Assembly (NCBI GenBank): GCA_024401495.1
Contig: JAKSKW010000008.1
Coordinates: forward strand, 1-64,000
Direction of reading: 5' to 3'
Source of the DNA: Paludibacteraceae bacterium
GTDB lineage: Bacteria > Bacteroidota > Bacteroidia > Bacteroidales > Paludibacteraceae
DNA: 64,000 nucleotides
Part shown: positions 17,474 to 25,031 of the stretch, piece after piece
How the letters are laid out: each line of letters opens with the position of its first letter
Position numbering within the stretch: position 1 is the stretch's first letter
Program-made: the position numbers and the translations under genes
Notes under the pieces: generated by a model
Database searches by the model: none
The model's input: the letters and a program-made list of their open reading frames with translations, nothing else
What the model was told of the DNA's origin: nothing

Positions 17474-18369
17474 TCCATTTCATTCAATATCACTTGTGGA
17501 GAAGTTCCCATTAAAGATATTGCAGAAATCTTATGACCTCCATTCGCATTTAGAGAATGACCACAATGATAGAGTTGGTCATCAACAATCAACCATCTAT
17601 CATGAGACTCATTTTTCCAGCGACGAATATCAATATGATTATTAGGGTGTTCCGCCATAAGACGAGTCATTCCTTGCCCAACACCATTGGTAAAAACAGT
17701 AGCCTTAACACCATCTTTTCGTACATTAAGAATATCAAGAGTTAAAGCAGACACGTATGCGTCTATGATAATAACACGATAAATAGCCCTACGAATAAGT
17801 GTTTCAAGAGCTATTCGTGCTGTATAGAAATCTCCTTCCATAAACACCATTTCAGCAGGAGGAGTAGATGTCTGAATAAAAAAATCAAGTTGCTGCTGTT
17901 GTTTATCTTGCCTATCCTCTATTTGTAACATTCGTTTGTCCATACGTTCTTGAAGAGATATTAGATGTTGACTAAAACTATATCCTCGCATGATATGTTG
18001 TCGTAATATGCTTGTAGACCATCTTCTAAACGCAGTAGCATTAATACTATTTACTCTATATCCAACAGACAATATAGCATCAAGATTATAAAATGATGTC
18101 TTATAAACTTTTCCATCTGATGCAGTATGTTCCAAAATGGAACATACTGAATTCTGTTCAAGTTCTCCACTCTTGAATATATTATTTAAATGTTTTGTAA
18201 TAGCAGGACGTTGCGTACCAAACAAATCTGCTATCTGTTGCTGTGTAAGCCATACAGTTTCTTGTTCTGCATCAAACTTAACCTCCAAACTAACTTTATC
18301 ATCAATATGATAAAGGACAATTTGCGATTCCATCGAACCTACTGACTGTGTATCAAAACTTTTATCCAT
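17470..18369 (-). CDS. RhuM-family protein with PLD-like C-terminus
   Basis: This 299-residue protein has an N-terminal virulence-RhuM domain. The segment QETVWLTQQQIADLFGTQRPAITKHLNNIF (about 38-67) is the family signature and looks like a helix-turn-helix, followed by YKTSFYNLDAILSVGYRVNS (about 91-110). A Gln-rich linker lies near 150. The C-terminal part (about 170-299) contains HDRWLIVDDQLYHCGHSLN, which resembles a phospholipase D HxKx4D motif with Arg in place of Lys. The cellular role of RhuM proteins is unclear; they are common on mobile or accessory DNA. It lies 26 nt downstream of dprA on the same strand. Confidence 0.75.
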   Translation of the reverse strand: MDKSFDTQSVGSMESQIVLYHIDDKVSLEVKFDAEQETVWLTQQQIADLFGTQRPAITKHLNNIFKSGELEQNSVCSILEHTASDGKVYKTSFYNLDAILSVGYRVNSINATAFRRWSTSILRQHIMRGYSFSQHLISLQERMDKRMLQIEDRQDKQQQQLDFFIQTSTPPAEMVFMEGDFYTARIALETLIRRAIYRVIIIDAYVSALTLDILNVRKDGVKATVFTNGVGQGMTRLMAEHPNNHIDIRRWKNESHDRWLIVDDQLYHCGHSLNANGGHKISAISLMGTSPQVILNEME

Positions 18370-18395
18370 AAACTTTTCTGTATTTTACAAATTCC

Positions 18396-19556
18396 TCACT
18401 CCACTTCATATCCTCCTCCCATCGTCTCCCTAACAATACCATCCATCTCCAAGTCAAATAACATATCGGCGATCTCCGCAATCGGTTTATCCAAATGTCT
18501 GGCAATGATATCTTTATGTGATGCTCCTGCCGACGCAAGGAATTCCACAATCAGTTTTTTATCTCCGTCAAGATTAAGTTCAGACAGAATTGGTGGTTGT
18601 GGTGATTTAGGAGCAATCGGTTTTATTACAGGATTTCGCAAATCACGGAACGAATCATTTCCTGAAAGGATTTCATCCACGTCGGCTGCAGAGGTAATCA
18701 AATGAGCTTTTCCACTACGAATCAATGCATTGCATCCTTCACTCTGCACTCTTGTGTAGTCGCCAGGCAACGCACACAATGGCACTCCATAACGATGGCT
18801 CCAATCAGCAGTGTACATCGATCCACCATTCCCTTTGCTCTCCACCACAACCACGACGTCGGCAATGGCTGCGATAATCCTGTTTCGCTCCACAAAATTC
18901 TTATTGTCGGTCGACGATTGGTACTGAAACTGTGTCATCAGGCCTCCGTGAGCCATAATATCATTGATGTATCGACGGTGTACTGCGGGGTAGACGGTAC
19001 CGATATTCGTTCCCATTACAGCCAAAGTGTCCAGTCCATTCTCCAATGCAGCACAATGGGCTGTGATGTCTACTCCTTTAGCCAAACCACTCACTATCAA
19101 TGCGTCAGGATAGAGTCTGGCGATATCAGCCACAAACGATTCGACAAATGCTTTCCCATAGTGAGTCATGTTGCGAGTGCCAACAATGGAGATAATCTTA
19201 CGGTTGTTGAGCGACGTCGTGCCTTTATAATAAAGGAAGAATGGAGTATCCCCACGTCTATTTGCCAACTTCAACGGATAATCCTCGTCGTAAAGGGATA
19301 AGATTCTCACTCCGTCTTTCTGAGCGTATTCAATCTCTCGTTCGGCAAGACGGAGCAACGTCGTACCATTTCCTGATATTGCTTTTGCAGCCGACGGATT
19401 CAGTCTGCACTTCTCCTCCAACATTTTTTCGGGCAACGCAAACACGTCACCTAATGTCTCGAACTTCTGTGATAATTCCTTGATTTTGGCTGAGCCAACT
19501 CCGTGAACAAATGTCAACGCCAAGCCATAAAGGGCATCACTGTTACTATTCCACAT
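18396..19556 (-). CDS. dprA: DNA-processing protein DprA
   Basis: This 386-residue protein helps load RecA on incoming single-stranded DNA during transformation. An N-terminal helix-hairpin-helix region (about 10-75) precedes the Rossmann-like core. The core has SIVGTRNMTHYG (about 112), IVSGLAKGVDITAHCAAL (about 145), VMGTNIGTVYP and the FVERNRIIAAIADVVVVVES segment. The C-terminal winged-helix (about 325-386) ends GASHKDIIARHLDKPIAEIADMLFDLEMDGIVRE. Length is normal. The start at 19556 sits 35 nt after a TACCTTTG -7 box (19591-19598 on the minus strand), and the RhuM-like gene follows. Confidence 0.88.
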   Translation of the reverse strand: MWNSNSDALYGLALTFVHGVGSAKIKELSQKFETLGDVFALPEKMLEEKCRLNPSAAKAISGNGTTLLRLAEREIEYAQKDGVRILSLYDEDYPLKLANRRGDTPFFLYYKGTTSLNNRKIISIVGTRNMTHYGKAFVESFVADIARLYPDALIVSGLAKGVDITAHCAALENGLDTLAVMGTNIGTVYPAVHRRYINDIMAHGGLMTQFQYQSSTDNKNFVERNRIIAAIADVVVVVESKGNGGSMYTADWSHRYGVPLCALPGDYTRVQSEGCNALIRSGKAHLITSAADVDEILSGNDSFRDLRNPVIKPIAPKSPQPPILSELNLDGDKKLIVEFLASAGASHKDIIARHLDKPIAEIADMLFDLEMDGIVRETMGGGYEVE

Positions 19557-19590
19557 GTCAACTAAATTTTAATCATTCATATTTACATCA

Positions 19591-19668
19591 CAAAGGTAAA
19601 CAATTGCAATTAATTTTCATAAAATCCCAATGTCTTACTTTCAATTTCATCAAATTTATATAATTTTG
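19591..19668. promoter_or_regulatory. Divergent promoters, dprA and purF-like gene
   Basis: TACCTTTG on the minus strand (19591-19598) and TAATTTTG on the plus strand (19661-19668) each match the Bacteroidota -7 consensus. They lie at suitable distances from their start codons. Confidence 0.5.
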
Positions 19669-19705
19669 CACCATAAACTGAAATTAACTTAACACATAAA
19701 ACGAC

Positions 19706-21571
19706 ATGTGCGGAATTGCGTATGTAAGATTAAGAAAGCCTCTTAAGTATTATTACGAAAAGTACGGCTCTTGGAAATACGGTCTTGAAAAACTGTATAT
19801 CCTAATGGAAAAGCAACACAATCGCGGTCAGGAAGGTGCCGGTTTGGCTTGCGTCAAACTTCATGCTAAACCTGGCGAGGAATATATCTTCCGTGAGAGA
19901 GCCGAGGGAGGTCAGGCTATCGACAAAATCTTCGAATCAGTTTATCAGAACTATCAGAATCTTTCTCCAGAAATATGGGCTGACCCTGATTATGCAGCCG
20001 ACAATCTTCCTTTCGCTGGAGAGATGTATCTTGGTCATCTTCGTTACAGCACGACTGGAAAATCCGGTTTATCATACGTTCATCCTTTCTTGCGTCGTAG
20101 CAACTGGAAGGATCGTACTTTGGTGTTGGCAGGTAATTTCAATCTTACCAATGTCGACGAGGTTTTCGCCAATCTAACTCGTATCGGCCAGCATCCTCGT
20201 GATATGGGCGACACAATCCTTATGCTTGAGACTATCGGCCACCAGCTTGATATGGAGGTGCAGCGTAAGTTTAATGAATACGACGCTCAAGGCAAATCAT
20301 ACGATGAGATTTCCGAACTTATCGAAAAGAATGTCGACTTGGGAGAGGTGATTCGTAGAAGCGAGAAGGGCTTCGACGGTGGTTACTGCATCTGTGGTAT
20401 GGTAGGACACGGCGACTCGTTCATCTTCCGTGATCCAAACGGAATCCGTCCAGCTTTCTATTATTACGACGACGAGATCATAGTTGCGGCAAGTGAGCGT
20501 CCTGTCATCCAGACTGTGATGAATGTCAAGATGGATGACATCAAGGAGCTTGAGCCTGGTCAGGCAATCATCATCAAGAAAGACGCGTCATTCCACCTTG
20601 AGCAGATCCGTGAGGCTGGAGAGATCAAGAAATGTTCATTCGAACGTATCTATTTCTCACGCGGTAGTGACATCGACATCTACCAGGAGCGTAAAAAACT
20701 TGGTGAACTTCTGACTCCACAGATTCTAAAGGCTGTCGACAACGACTTGAACAATTCCGTCTTCTCATTTATTCCAAACACAGCCGAAGTGGCATTCTAC
20801 GGAATGATGCACGGTATTGAAAATGAGATGATTGAGGATAAGAAACGTGCTATTCTTTCAGGCAAGAAATTCTCTGATGAAGAATTAGACAAAATCCTTT
20901 CTGCTCGTCCACGTCAGGAGAAGATCGCCATCAAGGATATCAAGATGCGCACATTCATCGCGCAGGATAAAAACCGTAATGATATGGCAGCCCACGTCTA
21001 CGATATCACTTACGGATCTATCCACCCAAAGACAGACAACCTTGTAGTGATCGACGATTCAATCGTGAGAGGTACGACTTTGAAGCAGAGTATCATCAAG
21101 ATTCTTAACCGTCTTGAGCCAAAGAAGATCGTCATCGTATCATCATCTCCACAGGTTCGTTTCCCAGACTGCTACGGTATCGACATGAGCCGAATGAGTG
21201 AGTTTATCGCATTCAAGGCGGCCATCTCGCTTCTTAAGAAGAGAGGTATGGAAAACGTCATCGAGGAAGTATACAAGAAGAGCAAGGCTCAGGTGGGCAA
21301 GAAGAAAGAGGAGTATGTCAACTACGTTAAGGACATCTACTCTCCATTCTCCGACGATGAGATCTCAGCAGAGATAGCAGAATTGCTTACTCCAAAAGAG
21401 GTTAAGACACCAGTAGAGATTGTTTATCAGTCACTTGAAAACCTTCACGTCGCTTGTCCAAACCATAGTGGCGACTGGTATTTCTCTGGCGACTACCCTA
21501 CTCCTGGTGGAAATCGTTTGGTGACTCACGCATTCATCAACTTCTACGAAGGAAACGTAGACAAGAGATAA
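19706..21571 (+). CDS. Amidophosphoribosyltransferase-like protein, long form
   Basis: This 621-residue protein has a class II glutamine amidotransferase domain with the N-terminal nucleophile (MCGIAYVRL; Cys2 after Met removal). Further motifs are NRGQEGAGLAC, LGHLRYSTTGKSG, and GGYCICGMVGHG. The phosphoribosyltransferase domain (about 300-570) has SRGSDIDIYQERKKLGE and the PRPP motif VVIDDSIVRGTTLKQS. This is the reaction of PurF: PRPP plus glutamine to phosphoribosylamine in purine synthesis. It is clearly longer than the standard PurF of about 470-505 residues, with insertions near 90-130, 190-220 and a C-terminal extension. Bacteroidales often carry such a long paralogue beside canonical PurF, so the symbol is left open. 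Confidence 0.85.
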   Translation: MCGIAYVRLRKPLKYYYEKYGSWKYGLEKLYILMEKQHNRGQEGAGLACVKLHAKPGEEYIFRERAEGGQAIDKIFESVYQNYQNLSPEIWADPDYAADNLPFAGEMYLGHLRYSTTGKSGLSYVHPFLRRSNWKDRTLVLAGNFNLTNVDEVFANLTRIGQHPRDMGDTILMLETIGHQLDMEVQRKFNEYDAQGKSYDEISELIEKNVDLGEVIRRSEKGFDGGYCICGMVGHGDSFIFRDPNGIRPAFYYYDDEIIVAASERPVIQTVMNVKMDDIKELEPGQAIIIKKDASFHLEQIREAGEIKKCSFERIYFSRGSDIDIYQERKKLGELLTPQILKAVDNDLNNSVFSFIPNTAEVAFYGMMHGIENEMIEDKKRAILSGKKFSDEELDKILSARPRQEKIAIKDIKMRTFIAQDKNRNDMAAHVYDITYGSIHPKTDNLVVIDDSIVRGTTLKQSIIKILNRLEPKKIVIVSSSPQVRFPDCYGIDMSRMSEFIAFKAAISLLKKRGMENVIEEVYKKSKAQVGKKKEEYVNYVKDIYSPFSDDEISAEIAELLTPKEVKTPVEIVYQSLENLHVACPNHSGDWYFSGDYPTPGGNRLVTHAFINFYEGNVDKR

Positions 21572-21576
21572 TGCAG

Positions 21577-21607
21577 AATTCGTAATTCTTAATTCATAAT
21601 TCGTAAT
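21577..21607. repeat. AATTCGTAATT-type short tandem repeat after a stop
   Basis: Alternating GAATTCGTAATTC, TTAATTCATAATT and CGTAATT form a low-complexity array right after the purF-like stop. Similar ATTAATTA/GGTTAATA arrays lie at 29580-29612 and 32636-32663. Confidence 0.5.
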
Positions 21608-21657
21608 TGTCGGTACAAGCCAACAGATTTGTATATTTCGGCAATATAGAATCATTC

Positions 21658-21690
21658 GTAGAGACGGGGCATGTCCCCGTCTCTATTTTT
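21658..21690 (+). terminator. GTAGAGACG palindrome acting as terminator
   Basis: AGAGACGGGG / CCCCGTCTCT pair in a strong stem with a CATGT-like loop and a run of T. This member of the GTAGAGACG family probably ends the purF-like transcript. Confidence 0.75.
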
Positions 21691-21726
21691 TTCGCATTGC
21701 GACACCTATGATTTTTTAGTAAAACA

Positions 21727-21762
21727 ACCACAAGTACCATAAAAAACATAGTTGTGGTTATT
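21727..21762. terminator. AT-rich hairpin
   Basis: AACCACAA and TTGTGGTT flank an AT-rich loop and are followed by TATTTTTC. This is a weaker candidate terminator between the purF-like gene and the island. Confidence 0.4.
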
Positions 21763-21803
21763 TTTCTTAAGTAAAATGGAATTATCTCCATTTTTATGCT
21801 GCG

Positions 21804-21925
21804 TTTGGCAGATTATCCGAAAATAAGTTGCCAAACATACGATTTTTTGACGTCTTTGGCAGATTATCCGAAAATAAGTTGCCAAACACACGATTTTTTG
21901 ATGTGTTTGGCAGATTATATATCAA
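21804..21925. repeat. 51-nt tandem repeat, 2.3 copies, with hairpins
   Basis: TTTGGCAGATTATCCGAAAA starts at 21804 and 21855, with a third partial copy at 21906, giving an exact 51-nt period. Each full unit has an inverted repeat, TTTGGCA ... TTGCCAAA, about 30 nt long. No gene is seen here. The gap between the purF-like gene and the EF-Tu fusion holds only this array, the hairpins and AT-rich DNA. Confidence 0.8.
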
Positions 21926-21968
21926 AAAACAATGTCAATGTGAGTAAAAAATTATTCTCAATAACATA

Positions 21969-22002
21969 GCCCCACGTTATTTGCATTCGCTCATAACGTG
22001 GG
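21969..22002. terminator. Strong hairpin at the end of the EF-Tu fusion gene
   Basis: GCCCCACGTTAT and ATAACGTGGGGC form a perfect 12-bp stem with a 10-nt loop. It lies 29 nt past the EF-Tu fusion stop. The T-tract is only clear on the plus strand. Confidence 0.6.
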
Positions 22003-22030
22003 GCTTTTCAAACAATAGATCCTACCTATT

Positions 22031-24241
22031 TTATCTTTCTACAGATGACTCCAGTTCAACAACACGAAGTTCAGAGATTCCAAGCTTTGAAGCAAGCCTA
22101 TCTAAAGATTTACGCTCTCTTGGACCGACTTCTCCGTCTTCAAGCACCATCTTGTATTCATCAAGATATTCCTCTTCTTCCTTAGTTAGAGAGAGTTTTT
22201 TCACTTTGGACTCCAATTCTACTACACGAGATTCTGAAATTCCAAGTTTTGATGCAAGCCTCTCTAAAGATTTACGTTCTCTTGGACCGATTTCACCATC
22301 CTCAAGCACCATCTTGTATTCATCAAGGTATTCCTGCTCTTTAGGAGTTAATGATTGTTTTTTTACTTCGGATTTCTCTTTATACCCCCTATTCAAATTT
22401 GAATCACATAGACCTTTATTATTTTGTTCTAAATTGTCAAAATAACCATCTATTTTATTATCATTTCTGTTCTGAATACGATCATTTGAATCCAAATCAA
22501 CATTTTTTTGAACAGGACTTGGTAGGGAACATGGAAAAACATGAGTAATCATTCCACTGCCAACTGTTCTCCCGCCCTCACGGACAGCAAAACGATCACC
22601 AACAGAACATGCAACTGGTTTGATCAATGAGACTTCGATCTGCAAATTATCTCCAGGCATAACCATTTCAGTTCCTTCTGGCAAATAAACCTCACCAGTC
22701 ACTTGCGAAGTGGCTATATAGAACTGAGGCTGGTACTTGTTGTGGAATGGAGTGTGACGACCACCTTCTTCCTTTCTCAAGATATACACAGAAGCTAAAA
22801 ATCCAGATGCAACAGTTATAGTTCCTGGAGCACATATTGCCATACCTCTTCTAATCTCTTCCTTTTCAATTCCCTTAAACAATAGACCTACATTTTCTCC
22901 AGCCTCGCCATCAAAAAGGGTTTTATGATTCATTTCTATACCCCAAACCCTAGTAGAATAATTCGCCCCAAGACCTAAAATCTCAACTTGGTCATCATAA
23001 TGAACGGTTCCTGTTTCTATACGACCAGTAACGACTGTGCCTTCTCCAGGAATAGAATACACGTCACTGACATACATCAAAAATGGTTTTTGGTAATCAC
23101 TCTTTGGAAGAGGAATCCAGTAATCAACTGCCTCCATAAGCTCCATTACCTTCTCCTCCCACTCAGGAACACCGCAAAGAGCTCCTAGTGCAGATCCATA
23201 AATAACTGGAGTGTTGTCTCCATCGAAATCGTAGAAAGAAAGAAGCTCACGCATTTCCATCTCAACTAGTTCTAACATTTCCCTATCTCCAACCCAATCA
23301 CACTTGTTAATGAATACTACAAGTCTTGGGATGTTTACCTGTCGAGCCAAAAGGATGTGTTCACGTGTCTGAGGCATAGGACCATCAGTTGCGGAAACTA
23401 CAATAATCGCGCCGTCCATCTGAGCTGCACCAGCAACCATGTTCTTTACGTAATCAGCGTGACCTGGACAATCGATATGAGAATAATGACGATTTTGTGT
23501 CTCATAATCTACATGTGCCGTATTAATTGTAATATCACGTTCCTTCTCCTCTGGAGCATTATCAAGTGAATCGAAAGATCTCCTTTGGGATAGTCCTCTT
23601 TTAGCCAACACCGTTGTAATCGCAGCTGTAAGTGTAGTCTTACCATGGTCTACATGACCAATTGTACCGATGTTTACATGTGGTTTTAAACGTTGATATA
23701 CCTGTCTACTTGAAACTTCACCAACAATTTCTTCATTATAATCACTGCCAGATTCTGCCATAGTGATAAGGATACCCAAATATGAAGAAGCTGCGGCATA
23801 TCCTATCGCTCTATTCGCTGCGACTCCACCAACAGCACCAACCACAGTTCCTACCAACGGAATACACGAAGCCGCATTTGCAGCTCCATGAGCTAACACC
23901 CCGACACCATTACTTACAAGATTAGAGGCGATTCCACTTGCAATCGACTTTAACTTATTTTCTGAAAATGGTATTTTTAAACATTCATTTATGTCGTAAT
24001 ACATTTTCCATGTGGAAGCCACTATACCAGCAACTGCAACAGAAGCACCTCCGGGTATTGCATCTGCAATTCCTGACAAAGAGATTATATTCACATGTCT
24101 TTTGACAATAGAAACAACTTCCTCTCCTAATACTTCAGATACAGTTCCATCTATAGAACTTCTTAATGATCCTAATAAATTGCTATTCTTTTTGGTAATT
24201 ATATAGCAGTTGTCCAAAACGCATAAAAATAAAAATCTCAT
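22031..24241 (-). CDS. EF-Tu fusion: hydrophobic domain + complete EF-Tu + two C-terminal repeats
   Basis: This protein of about 736 residues (from ATG 24241) is not a normal translation factor. Residues about 51-160 are hydrophobic and Gly/Ala-rich ([35 protein letters not shown]), recalling the DUF697/YcjF-type membrane-associated domain of GTPases. Residues about 185-570 are a full three-domain EF-Tu: GHVDHGKT (195-202), [14 protein letters not shown] switch [20 protein letters not shown], then domains 2 and 3 with [16 protein letters not shown] and REGGRTVG. All GTP-binding motifs and the catalytic His are present, but switch I has Asp where EF-Tu has Gly59. After a polar linker come two near-identical 52-residue repeats with LEDGE(I/V)GPRERKSL. 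The start is uncertain: ATG 24241 lies in a terminator hairpin, and a TTG at 24268 is also open. The role is unknown; a sensor, decoy or immunity GTPase is inference. Confidence 0.85.
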   Translation of the reverse strand: MRFLFLCVLDNCYIITKKNSNLLGSLRSSIDGTVSEVLGEEVVSIVKRHVNIISLSGIADAIPGGASVAVAGIVASTWKMYYDINECLKIPFSENKLKSIASGIASNLVSNGVGVLAHGAANAASCIPLVGTVVGAVGGVAANRAIGYAAASSYLGILITMAESGSDYNEEIVGEVSSRQVYQRLKPHVNIGTIGHVDHGKTTLTAAITTVLAKRGLSQRRSFDSLDNAPEEKERDITINTAHVDYETQNRHYSHIDCPGHADYVKNMVAGAAQMDGAIIVVSATDGPMPQTREHILLARQVNIPRLVVFINKCDWVGDREMLELVEMEMRELLSFYDFDGDNTPVIYGSALGALCGVPEWEEKVMELMEAVDYWIPLPKSDYQKPFLMYVSDVYSIPGEGTVVTGRIETGTVHYDDQVEILGLGANYSTRVWGIEMNHKTLFDGEAGENVGLLFKGIEKEEIRRGMAICAPGTITVASGFLASVYILRKEEGGRHTPFHNKYQPQFYIATSQVTGEVYLPEGTEMVMPGDNLQIEVSLIKPVACSVGDRFAVREGGRTVGSGMITHVFPCSLPSPVQKNVDLDSNDRIQNRNDNKIDGYFDNLEQNNKGLCDSNLNRGYKEKSEVKKQSLTPKEQEYLDEYKMVLEDGEIGPRERKSLERLASKLGISESRVVELESKVKKLSLTKEEEEYLDEYKMVLEDGEVGPRERKSLDRLASKLGISELRVVELESSVER
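22040..22354 (-). repeat. Tandem 52-residue coding repeat in the EF-Tu fusion
   Basis: Two direct coding repeats (22202-22354 and 22040-22195) encode [22 protein letters not shown] and RLASKLGIS in both copies with few changes. The acidic turn followed by a basic helix resembles EF-hand-like or TerB-like helical modules. Confidence 0.75.
24194..24225 (-). repeat. 32-nt inverted-repeat copy, left
   Basis: The 32-nt sequence, read on the minus strand, starts TATGCGTTTTGGACAACTGC and is identical to 27368-27399 on the plus strand. It lies directly after the terminator of the methyltransferase gene and within the first codons of the EF-Tu fusion. The two copies point outward and bracket about 3.14 kb. 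Confidence 0.9.
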
Positions 24242-24264
24242 AAATATTTTTTTATGAGATTTTT
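24231..24264 (-). terminator. Terminator of the methyltransferase gene
   Basis: AAAAATCTCATAAA and TTTATGAGATTTTT form a perfect 14-bp stem with a 6-nt loop, followed on the minus strand by TATTTTTAT. It starts 5 nt after the methyltransferase stop and overlaps the proposed EF-Tu fusion start. Confidence 0.8.
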
Positions 24265-24268
24265 TCAA

Positions 24269-24862
24269 TTAGTTAAACCATTTTATTCTTGTGTCATCTT
24301 TATACCCTTTTTCCCATATGAACCAAGCATAAGCCGTGGCACTTGTGCCCTCAAAGTTTCCATTCATTCCACATTGTAGTCTGGAACTTGACACCCATAC
24401 TGTTTTGGGTGGATTTTTCTTAAAAAAGTCCTTTCTAGCTTTACCCTCAAGGAACGTGAGCTTAAGGAACATTGCAACTTTCTTCCCGTCAGGAATTATA
24501 TTCAAAGCTTTTTGGACAAATTCTAGAGCATACTTGTAAGGTGGATTTGTGACTATATTTCCATCGAATTTAGTGTCGGATGCGAGAAAATCCATGACAT
24601 CACCATAGCCACGGTCAACTAAGTCAGAACTAATAACTTCATAACCTTTTTCTTTAAGGACTTTAGCTATGTGCCCTTCTCCACAAGCACATTCCCATAT
24701 GGAACCTTCAAAACTTTCTATGTCACAAAGCAATTCCGTAGCCTTGGGTTCTGTCGCGTAGTAGTCATTCTTCTCTCTTTCATGATCAGCATGCCCTGTT
24801 GCTCCAATAATTCGGAATTTAGACGCACTGGTTCCTGTCCAATCTTTATTTGTTATAGCCAT
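24269..24862 (-). CDS. Phage-type DNA adenine methyltransferase
   Basis: This 197-residue class I SAM-dependent methyltransferase has a SAM-binding motif, WECACGEGHIAKVLKEKGYEV (about residues 55-75), and catalytic motif TNPPYKYALEF (about 105). The latter is an NPPY variant typical of N6-adenine DNA methyltransferases. The short length, lack of a recognition domain and the conserved YYATEP segment near the N-terminus resemble small methyltransferases of phages and prophages. No restriction enzyme is next to it, so it appears orphan. Its terminator and a 32-nt repeat separate it from the EF-Tu fusion on the same strand. Confidence 0.75.
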   Translation of the reverse strand: MAITNKDWTGTSASKFRIIGATGHADHEREKNDYYATEPKATELLCDIESFEGSIWECACGEGHIAKVLKEKGYEVISSDLVDRGYGDVMDFLASDTKFDGNIVTNPPYKYALEFVQKALNIIPDGKKVAMFLKLTFLEGKARKDFFKKNPPKTVWVSSSRLQCGMNGNFEGTSATAYAWFIWEKGYKDDTRIKWFN

Positions 24863-24971
24863 ATTAAAAGTTTAATTCTTACTATAAATATAGCGTTTCT
24901 ACATATTTTTAATATCGTTTGGCAAAATATTTTTACCATTACACTTAACTTGATGATTATTCGGTATTTAC

Positions 24972-25002
24972 TTGCAAATTTGTTAATTATTCACTATCTT
25001 TG
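24972..25002 (+). promoter_or_regulatory. Promoter of the IS1595-family transposase
   Basis: TTG (24972-24974), a 20-nt spacer and TATCTTTG (24995-25002) fit the Bacteroidota consensus 29 nt before the start. Confidence 0.6.
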
Positions 25003-25031
25003 CATCGTCTAATTAACAAAAACCGACGATT

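Noticed and set aside
18702..19301. 199-residue plus-strand open frame antisense to dprA
   Set aside because: No domain or promoter is seen; the opposite strand encodes a complete DprA.
21706..21891. 61-residue minus-strand open frame with repeated CLATYFRIICQ
   Set aside because: It exists only because the 51-nt tandem repeat is a multiple of three. It lacks a start context and coding bias.
21804..21925. CRISPR-like array
   Set aside because: The spacers between hairpin units are nearly identical and the period is exactly 51 nt, so it is a tandem repeat. There are no cas genes nearby.
24194..24225. 32-nt repeat as a sigma-70-type promoter
   Set aside because: TTGGAC and TATAAT are present but only 8 nt apart, too close for a standard promoter, and Bacteroidota use a different consensus.
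22031..24241. EF-Tu fusion as a pseudogene or plain duplicate of tuf
   Set aside because: The frame is intact over about 736 codons, all G motifs are kept, and sequence and codon use differ from a highly expressed tuf gene.
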